Below, piece after piece: positions 58,340-64,000 of a stretch of 64,000 nucleotides of DNA. A program made the translations under genes and the position numbers. The stretch covers positions 1-64,000 of the forward strand of contig NZ_JAFBEH010000002.1 of the NCBI RefSeq assembly GCF_016908645.1, read 5' to 3'. Under the pieces are notes generated by a model. It was not told the origin of the DNA and searched no databases. It saw nothing but the letters and a program-made list of their open reading frames with translations. Positions within the stretch are counted from its first letter, which is position 1; every line of letters starts with the position of its first letter. Source of the DNA: Streptococcus loxodontisalivarius (GTDB lineage Bacteria; Bacillota; Bacilli; Lactobacillales; Streptococcaceae).

Positions 58340-58372
58340 AAATAGCAGAGCAGATTATTTGCTTTGCTATTT
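58340..58372 (+). terminator. YhgE/Pip terminator
   Basis: 13-bp stem AAATAGCAGAGCA / TGCTTTGCTATTT with one G-U, loop GATTATT. Confidence 0.7.
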
Positions 58373-58421
58373 CTTATGAGCTAGACTAGAACAGTTAAGA
58401 AATTTAAGAAAAGGAAAAATC

Positions 58422-58775
58422 ATGTCAATTATTACACTTATCTTGGCTATCTTGGTAGCCTTGGAACATGTTTACATCATGTATCTCGAAACATTTGCTA
58501 CACAATCTGATAGCACAGGCCGTGTTTTCAATATGTCTAAGGAAGAACGCCAACGTGATTCAGTCGACAAACTCTTTAAAAATCAAGGGATTTACAATGG
58601 TCTGATTGCCCTCTTTATGCTTTACGGTATCTTTACAGGCAACGTGACTGTTGTGACTATTTTCCTATTAAATGTTGTTTTTGCAGCAGCCTACGGCGCT
58701 CTAACAGCGGATAAGAAAATCATCTTGACTCAAGGTGGTTTGGCAATCTTGGCTCTCATCAGCCTACTCTTTTAA
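58422..58775 (+). CDS. DUF1304 membrane protein
   Basis: A 117-aa protein with four membrane helices and the DUF1304 feature EHVYIMYLETFAT near the N-terminus and NQGIYNGLIALFML in the middle. Function unknown. It has its own site (AAAAGG) and its own terminator. Confidence 0.86.
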   Translation: MSIITLILAILVALEHVYIMYLETFATQSDSTGRVFNMSKEERQRDSVDKLFKNQGIYNGLIALFMLYGIFTGNVTVVTIFLLNVVFAAAYGALTADKKIILTQGGLAILALISLLF

Positions 58776-58780
58776 GCTAA

Positions 58781-58811
58781 AAATCCATCTAGTTTTTGCT
58801 AGATGGGTTTT
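58781..58811 (+). terminator. DUF1304 terminator
   Basis: Stem AAATCCATCTAG/CTAGATGGGTTT (one G-U), loop TTTTTG, then T-run. Confidence 0.75.
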
Positions 58812-58883
58812 GTCTTTTAACATCAAAAAGTTGACCAAATCTCCTAACTTCTGTAAGATGAAGGGGATAGAAAGCGAGTAAAC

Positions 58884-59495
58884 ATGGATATTAAAGCGAT
58901 TTTAGAAAACTATACTCCAAAGCCTTTGGGAGAGGAGTCACGCTATGCGGTTTTTCTTCCCCTCATTTGGGATGGTAAGGACTGGCAGGTGCTTTATCAG
59001 GTGCGCAGTCAGCATATTTCTCAGCCTGGTGAGGTTTCCTTTCCAGGTGGGCGCGTGGAGGCAGGCGAGACCTATCAAGAGGCTGCCCTGCGTGAGACGG
59101 TAGAGGAGCTCAACCTTGCTCCCAGCCAGATTGATATTTGGGGAGAGATTGACTATTTCGTCTATCAGACCAGAAGTATTCATTGCTTTGTTGGTCAGCT
59201 TAAGGTGGACAAATGGCAGAGCATCAAAGCAAATGAAGAGGTTGACCGCCTCTTTACAGTAGCTTTACGAGATTTGCTAGCCCATGAACCAACCTATTAT
59301 GAGCTAAAAGCTGATGTGAAACTGGATAATCAGTTTCCCTTTGACCGCATCAGAAATGGGAAAGACTATGGTTTCAGTCATCAAAATCGTAGCATTCCTT
59401 TTTATGAAGCCTTTCCAGAAAATATCTGGGGCATGACAGCCCAGTTTACACACCGCTTTACAGAGATTTTAAAAGAAAACAACAAAAAAGCCTAG
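58884..59495 (+). CDS. NUDIX hydrolase, CoA pyrophosphatase type
   Basis: A 203-aa NUDIX protein. Box GGRVEAGETYQEAALRET followed by VEELNL. The preceding segment SQPGEVSFPGGR matches the CoA-pyrophosphatase signature (UPF0035), so it probably hydrolyses CoA or its oxidised forms to 4'-phosphopantetheine and ADP. Monocistronic; converges with rpmG across a shared terminator. Confidence 0.88.
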   Translation: MDIKAILENYTPKPLGEESRYAVFLPLIWDGKDWQVLYQVRSQHISQPGEVSFPGGRVEAGETYQEAALRETVEELNLAPSQIDIWGEIDYFVYQTRSIHCFVGQLKVDKWQSIKANEEVDRLFTVALRDLLAHEPTYYELKADVKLDNQFPFDRIRNGKDYGFSHQNRSIPFYEAFPENIWGMTAQFTHRFTEILKENNKKA

Positions 59496-59521
59496 AAACA
59501 TGAGTTTCATAGGCTTTTTTT
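59485..59521. terminator. Bidirectional terminator between the CoA NUDIX gene and rpmG
   Basis: Stem AAAAAGCCTA-GAAAC / GTTTC-A-TAGGCTTTTT with a bulged A, loop ATGA. Confidence 0.8.
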
Positions 59522-59528
59522 AGTTCAA

Positions 59529-59678
59529 TTATTTAACCTCTGTGAAAACAACGTGTTTACGAAGTTTTGGTGAGTATTTTTTCAATTGAAGACGGTCTGG
59601 AGTGTTACGTTTGTTTTTTGAAGTAAGGTACAAGCGTTCACCAGATTCTTTGTGTTCAAGTGTAATATTTACGCGCAT
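59529..59678 (-). CDS. rpmG: 50S ribosomal protein L33
   Basis: 49 aa, too short for simple ORF cut-offs: [20 protein letters not shown] to the end KHVVFTEVK. It lacks the CxxC zinc pairs, so it is the zinc-independent (C-minus) form. 15 bp downstream of rpmF, as in other streptococci. Site AAGGGAGA. Confidence 0.95.
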
Positions 59679-59693
59679 GGTATCTCCCTTCTA

Positions 59694-59876
59694 TTATTTA
59701 GCTTCGTTAGCTTTAGCGATTTTACGTCCTTTGTAGTATCCTTTAAGTGATACACGGTGTGAACGTGAGTAATCTCCAGTAGTTTCGTCAAATTGTACTG
59801 ATGGTGCAGTCAATTTGTAGTGTGTACGACGTTTGTTTTTCTTCGCTTTTGAAGTGTGACGTGCAGGTACTGCCAT
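59694..59876 (-). CDS. rpmF: 50S ribosomal protein L32
   Basis: 60 aa, start [20 protein letters not shown]. No CxxC pairs are present, so it is again a zinc-free form. Heads the rpmF-rpmG pair; GGAGG upstream. Confidence 0.96.
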
Positions 59877-59976
59877 TTTTTTGTTTCCTCCGATTAATTT
59901 TTAATGTTCTTGATTTTCATCAACTGTACCATAATAACACAACTTTTTTGTAAAGTAAAGTTACTTGACAGATTTT

Positions 59977-61827
59977 TTAGTCTTTTAAGTGGAAGGAGTA
60001 AGATGCGATGACAATATCCTCATTCCAACGTAGATAGTATTTCAAGCGTAGGCTCATTTGGTTGTGAAGGAGATTTTGCCAAGATTTTTTAGGGACAAAC
60101 TGTGGGATTAGGACCGTTAGGGTTTCTTCTTTCTCACGGGCTTCTTGGCTAGCTTGACGGACATAGTCCACAGTTGGTTTGATCACATCACGATAGCTGC
60201 TGACAACGTTGACCAACTCTAGACCAGGAAACTCTCTCTGGAATTCTTCCTGGAGCTCAGCGTCCTTATCTTTTGTTTCTGCGGTTGAGACATGCAGAGC
60301 AGTCACGTTGTCTGTCAAAGATTGAGCATAGCTGATGGCTTCGATACTAGCCTGTGTCAGATTTCCGATGAGGACCAAGACACGGTTACCTTTGTAGTGG
60401 GTAACCTTGGCTTGACTTTCTTGAATGCGGAGCTGTTTAGCAACATTGGTGTAGTGGCGTTTGATAGCGTAGAACATTACCATAAGAACACCGATAATTG
60501 GGAAGAAGAGCCAGATGTCTGCAAGGCGGAATACCAAGAGAATGGCAATGATACCATAACAGATAAGGGCACCAACGACGTTTGCGCTAGCTTTTTTGAG
60601 ATAGTTTTGTGGGCTCTGCTTTTTCCAATAAAGGACCATACCAGTTTGCGCTAAAGCAAAGGGAATGAAAACACCGATTGTGTAGAGGGGAATCAAGCCT
60701 TCGGTTGAACCGTTTGAGGCTAAGAGTAGGACAATGGCACCTACGGCTAGGGTAATAATTCCGTTTGAGTAGCCGAGGCGAGCACCTTTTTCAAGGTAGA
60801 GATGGGGCATGTATTTATTCTTAGCCATGTTAAAGGAAAGAATAGGAAAGGCTGAGAAACCAGTATTGGCAGCGACAGCCAAAATCATAGCAGTAGCAAG
60901 CTGGAAGATGTAAAAGAGAACCTGACCAATCATGCTTGAACCAAAGACTTTTTGAGCAATCTGTGCCAAGATAGTGACCTTGCTAGAAGGCAAAACTCCC
61001 AGCCAGTAGTTGAGGAAGGTGATTCCGACAAACATGAAACCGAGAATGGCAGACATGATGACCAAAGTCTTGACGGCATTTTTCGTTTTTGGCTTTTTGA
61101 AAAATGGCACAGCGTTTGAGATGGCTTCGACCCCTGTCAATGAAGCAGATCCGCTGGTAAAGGCTCTAAGGAGAAGGACGATAGACATCCCAGAAATAGA
61201 TTGTCCAACATGAGCCGTTGCTGCATAGTCCAGTTGACCTGTTAGAATTTTAAAAATCCCAAAGACCAAAAGGAAAATGGTTGAAGCGATAAAGAGATAG
61301 ACTGGTATAAAGAGAGCTGAAGCAGACTCTTGAAGTCCTCTCAAGTTCATCAACATAAGAATCAAAACCAGAACAATAGAAATGGTCAGATTATAGGGAT
61401 GAAGCTGTGGAAAGGCTGAAGTGATAGCATCCGCACCTGATGAAACGGATACGGCAACGGTCAGCATGTAGTCAATCAGAAGACTCCCTCCAGCTAGTAA
61501 GCCCAGGCTAGGATTGAGATTTTCAGTTGAAACCATGTAGGCACCACCACCGCTAGGATAGGCGTGGATAACCTGGCTATAAGAAATAGTCAAGCTAATC
61601 AGCAAAATCAAAACCCCAATACCGATAGGGAGTGACCACCAGATGGCTGCAGCTGACAGGGCGGTAAGAACGAGAATAACCTGCTCTGGACCGTAAGCGA
61701 TAGATGACAAGGCATCACTAGACAACATAGCGAGGGCTTGAGATTTACCAAGCAGATGCTCATCTCCAGCTCCGTCGTCTGACTTTAGGGGAGACCCTAA
61801 AAGGACGTTTTTTAGTTTTTCCAACAT
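59977..61827 (-). CDS. kimA: KimA-like potassium importer (APC superfamily, formerly YdaO type)
   Basis: A 616-aa protein with 12 membrane segments and a cytoplasmic C-terminal tail (about 470-616) folding like a universal stress domain. N-terminal hallmark SSDALSSIAYGPEQ, and helices with IHAYPSGGGAYMVS and SSGADAITSAFP match B. subtilis KimA (607 aa), a high-affinity K+/H+ symporter inhibited by c-di-AMP. Start ATG 61827 chosen for spacing to GGAGGA; the ATG at 61836 abuts it. GdpP in this window removes the regulating nucleotide. Amino-acid transport is the alternative. Confidence 0.8.
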   Translation of the reverse strand: MLEKLKNVLLGSPLKSDDGAGDEHLLGKSQALAMLSSDALSSIAYGPEQVILVLTALSAAAIWWSLPIGIGVLILLISLTISYSQVIHAYPSGGGAYMVSTENLNPSLGLLAGGSLLIDYMLTVAVSVSSGADAITSAFPQLHPYNLTISIVLVLILMLMNLRGLQESASALFIPVYLFIASTIFLLVFGIFKILTGQLDYAATAHVGQSISGMSIVLLLRAFTSGSASLTGVEAISNAVPFFKKPKTKNAVKTLVIMSAILGFMFVGITFLNYWLGVLPSSKVTILAQIAQKVFGSSMIGQVLFYIFQLATAMILAVAANTGFSAFPILSFNMAKNKYMPHLYLEKGARLGYSNGIITLAVGAIVLLLASNGSTEGLIPLYTIGVFIPFALAQTGMVLYWKKQSPQNYLKKASANVVGALICYGIIAILLVFRLADIWLFFPIIGVLMVMFYAIKRHYTNVAKQLRIQESQAKVTHYKGNRVLVLIGNLTQASIEAISYAQSLTDNVTALHVSTAETKDKDAELQEEFQREFPGLELVNVVSSYRDVIKPTVDYVRQASQEAREKEETLTVLIPQFVPKKSWQNLLHNQMSLRLKYYLRWNEDIVIASYSFHLKD

Positions 61828-61836
61828 CCTAAACAT

Positions 61837-62041
61837 TCCTCCAATAAATGCAATATGAAGGCATTATAGACTTATTATTGCGGAAAAGCAATCATTTTAA
61901 ATGACAATTAGATTAAAAGTGCTTCTATTCAGAGCGGTTATAGTTAAAAACTATGGGAAAGCATAGAAAATATATATTTTACGCCTATAATCTTTTAAGG
62001 TAAGATAGTTTTAAAATCAAATGAATGAAAAAGAGGTTTTT
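61837..62041 (+). promoter_or_regulatory. Divergent gap between kimA-like gene and PTS gene
   Basis: 205 bp, A/T-rich, with a small inverted repeat (CTATGGGAAAGCATAG, 61951-61966). No clear riboswitch, CcpA site or -35/-10 pair could be assigned with confidence. Confidence 0.3.
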
Positions 62042-63406
62042 ATGAATTATCAAGAACTAGCAGATATCATTTTAGAAAAGGTCGGTGGCAAGTCCAATGT
62101 CACAAGTCTGACTCACTGTGCGACTCGTCTTCGTTTTGTTTTGAAAGATGACAGTCTGGCAGATGATGAGACAATTAAGGCGACCAAGGGAGTCGTTGGT
62201 CTAGCTAAGAGTGGCGGTCAGTATCAGATTGTTATTGGTTCTGATGTGCAGAGCGTTTATCGTCCTTTGACAGAACTATTGGATCTAGATGAGTCTGGTC
62301 AACAGCTTGAGGAGACTGATAAGGCAGAAGGTCTAGGTCAGAAGATTCTAGCAACTATTTCTGGGATTTTCACACCGATTCTTCCTATCATTACTGCAGC
62401 GGGTATGATCAAGGCAGTGCTATCACTCCTTGTCGTCTTTAAAGTTGTAACGGCAACGGATACTAACTATCAGATTCTTAACTTTATCGGTGATGCTGGT
62501 TTTTATTTTCTTCCTATTTTCCTTGGTGGAACGGCTGCGCGTCAATTTAAGTCAAATCAATACTTGGGTATGCTGATTGGTGCTATTCTCTTGCACCCAA
62601 CGTTCACGACCTTGGTAACAAGTTTGAAGGAATCAGGAGATAGTCTTGCCCTGTTTGGTCTTCCTATTAGTCTTGTTTCTTACTCATCAACGGTTATTCC
62701 AGTTATCTTGTCTGTATGGTTTATGGCATACGTGGAACGTTTTGCGGATAAGATTTCACCTAAGGCAGTTAAGTTCTTCCTTGTTCCAATGATTACAACC
62801 TTGGTGACTGCAGTCATCGCTTTGGTTGTGATTGGTCCCTTGGGCTCTATCTTAGGTGACTGGTTGGCAGCTTTCTTCACTTGGTTGGAAAATTTCGGTC
62901 CATGGGTAGTGCCTACCTTGGTTGGTGTCTTCTCACCTTTCCTTGTTATGACAGGGACTCATTATGGTTTGGTTTCGCTCGGTATCAACAATCGTATGAC
63001 TATTGGTTACGATACGATTGCTCAACCAGGGATGTTGCCATCTAACGTTGCACAAGGTGGTGCAGCGCTAGCTATTGCCATCAAAACCAAAGATGCCGAT
63101 AAAAAAGCCCTAGCTTCATCAGCTGGTATTACAGCCATTTTTGGTATCACTGAGCCAGCCCTCTACGGGGTAACCTTGCAGAATCGCGCTGCTCTTATCG
63201 GTAGTATGGTGGCAGGTGGTATCGGTGGTTTCTTCTTGGGAATTATGGGTGCCCGTAACTTCTCAGGCGGTTCACCAGGTCTTCTGACGGTTGCGGCTTA
63301 TATCGGTGACAATACACTCTATTATTTCTATGTTGCCTTGGCAGGGATTGCCTTGTCTGTCCTTATCGCATTTGTTGTGACCTTTATTCTTTATAAGGAA
63401 GATTAG
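62042..63406 (+). CDS. PTS transporter IIBC component (glucose/sucrose/beta-glucoside superfamily)
   Basis: A 454-aa PTS permease. IIB domain (about 1-80) has the phosphorylated cysteine in LTHCATRLRF. The IIC domain (about 105-454) has ten or so membrane helices and the signature GITEPALYGVTL. No IIA domain is fused, so another enzyme supplies IIA. No sugar hydrolase or regulator is adjacent, so substrate is unclear; the beta-glucoside/sucrose/trehalose branch fits best. ATG 62042 chosen for AGAGG upstream. Confidence 0.85.
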   Translation: MNYQELADIILEKVGGKSNVTSLTHCATRLRFVLKDDSLADDETIKATKGVVGLAKSGGQYQIVIGSDVQSVYRPLTELLDLDESGQQLEETDKAEGLGQKILATISGIFTPILPIITAAGMIKAVLSLLVVFKVVTATDTNYQILNFIGDAGFYFLPIFLGGTAARQFKSNQYLGMLIGAILLHPTFTTLVTSLKESGDSLALFGLPISLVSYSSTVIPVILSVWFMAYVERFADKISPKAVKFFLVPMITTLVTAVIALVVIGPLGSILGDWLAAFFTWLENFGPWVVPTLVGVFSPFLVMTGTHYGLVSLGINNRMTIGYDTIAQPGMLPSNVAQGGAALAIAIKTKDADKKALASSAGITAIFGITEPALYGVTLQNRAALIGSMVAGGIGGFFLGIMGARNFSGGSPGLLTVAAYIGDNTLYYFYVALAGIALSVLIAFVVTFILYKED

Positions 63407-63418
63407 TCATGATTGTGG

Positions 63419-63450
63419 GAGTGGGTTGAATTTTCAACCTGCTCTTCTTT
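63419..63450 (+). terminator. PTS gene terminator
   Basis: 12-bp stem GAGTGGGTTGAA / TTCAACCTGCTC with G-U pairs, then TTCTTTTTC. Confidence 0.8.
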
Positions 63451-63474
63451 TTCTATCGAAAAATGTTTGAAAAC

Positions 63475-63653
63475 GTGGTAAAATATAGGGGATTACGAGA
63501 ATAGAGAAAGGAGAAGGTCTGCAAACCTGTCAGGGAAACTGAACACGGTCGGAAAAGCTCGGAAAATAGATAAATCGTCTTAGAAATCAGGATTTCTAGC
63601 CGATTTCCTAATTTTCAATCGCTTTTTCTGTGCGACCTTTGTATCTTATTATT
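63475..63653 (+). promoter_or_regulatory. hisS promoter and structured leader
   Basis: Extended -10 TGgTAAAAT lies at about 63475-63483. A leader of about 165 nt follows with a perfect hairpin TAGAAATC/GATTTCTA (63581-63598) and smaller stems. There is no T-box core (GGTGG) and no recognisable ribosome site before hisS. Confidence 0.5.
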
Positions 63654-64000
63654 ATGAAACTTCAAAAGCCTAAGGGGACGCAGGATATTCTGCCTCTTGA
63701 GAGTGCTAAGTGGCAGTATGTTGAAAATGTTGCACGTGAAACCTTCAAAAAGTACAACTATGGTGAAATTAGAACACCTATGTTTGAACACTATGAGGTC
63801 ATTAGTCGTTCTGTTGGTGATACGACTGATATCGTGACCAAAGAGATGTACGATTTCTACGACAAGGGTGACCGTCATATCACGCTTCGTCCAGAAGGTA
63901 CGGCTCCAGTTGTTCGCTCTTTTGTTGAGAATAAGCTCTTTGCACCTGAGGTTCAAAAGCCTGTTAAGATGTACTATATCGGTTCAATGTTCCGCTATGA
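63654..64000 (+). CDS. hisS: Histidyl-tRNA synthetase, 5' part (runs off the right edge)
   Basis: First 115 residues of class II histidyl-tRNA synthetase: N-terminal [11 protein letters not shown], then [17 protein letters not shown] and the motif 2 region [12 protein letters not shown]...[10 protein letters not shown]. The rest lies outside the window. The start is fixed by the family N-terminus although no Shine-Dalgarno is visible (CTTATTATT before ATG). Confidence 0.95.
   Translation, partial: MKLQKPKGTQDILPLESAKWQYVENVARETFKKYNYGEIRTPMFEHYEVISRSVGDTTDIVTKEMYDFYDKGDRHITLRPEGTAPVVRSFVENKLFAPEVQKPVKMYYIGSMFRY

Noticed and set aside
63490-63653. T-box before hisS
   Set aside because: No AGGTGGTACCGCG-like core or terminator/antiterminator pair before the start codon.

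Overview
The window is chromosomal DNA of a low-GC Firmicute, almost certainly a mitis-group Streptococcus (S. mitis/S. oralis/S. infantis type). The evidence is gene content and order around the replication origin: rlmH, htrA, parB, dnaA, dnaN, a DUF951 gene, ychF, pth, mfd, an S4 gene, divIC, tilS, hpt and ftsH on one side, and trpS, guaB, recF, yaaA, two M16 peptidases, rodZ-like, pgsA and ecfA1A2T on the other. Dense extended -10 promoters (TGnTATAAT) and an exact CiaR box in front of htrA also fit. Species cannot be fixed from the window alone.

Layout. 1-361: tandem minus-strand promoters and leader of an rRNA operon lying off the left edge. 362-8379: an APC permease, then the divIC/tilS/hpt/ftsH housekeeping cluster and an XRE-membrane regulator. 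8623-16291: mfd, pth, a gene-free block of about 690 bp packed with hairpins, ychF, an XRE pseudogene split by a 101-bp insertion, a DUF951 protein and a lipid kinase. 16361-22037: the origin, with dnaN, dnaA, parB, htrA and rlmH interleaved with three clusters of DnaA boxes. 22122-23370: a DUF1275 membrane protein, tRNA-Arg and three tandem tRNA-Glu genes; in S. pneumoniae comCDE sits between those tRNAs, and here it is absent. 23447-28648: YfhO-type membrane protein, ABC-F ATPase and YitT protein. 28731-33236: a T-box leader controlling a GNAT gene plus trpS, then guaB and an Rgg-like regulator. 33270-41293: recF-yaaA (minus), then the M16 pair, RodZ-like, pgsA and the ECF transporter module (plus). 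41430-49999: two secreted wall-lytic proteins, a HAD phosphatase, a GT-C-like membrane protein, mnmA, marC, NUDIX and mnmG. 50091-55057: gdpP, rplI, dnaB helicase, veg, rpsD. 55185-58811: TetR regulator with a divergent YhgE/Pip gene, and DUF1304. 58884-64000: CoA-type NUDIX, rpmG-rpmF, a KimA-like potassium importer, a PTS IIBC and the 5' part of hisS.

Functionally the window is mostly replication initiation and segregation (dnaA, dnaN, parB, DnaA boxes, parS), translation and tRNA modification (tilS, mnmA, mnmG, rlmH, trpS, hisS, ribosomal proteins), cell envelope (divIC, rodZ-like, pgsA, LysM and SLT proteins), and cyclic-di-AMP/potassium homeostasis (gdpP, kimA-like).

The observations most worth following are the empty comCDE site, the hairpin-rich block upstream of pth, the 101-bp insert that breaks the XRE gene, the alternative-hairpin leader before the NUDIX-mnmG pair, the GNAT gene inside the trpS T-box operon, a DnaA box built into the dnaN terminator, two parS-like sites, and two promoters predicted to give leaderless mRNAs.
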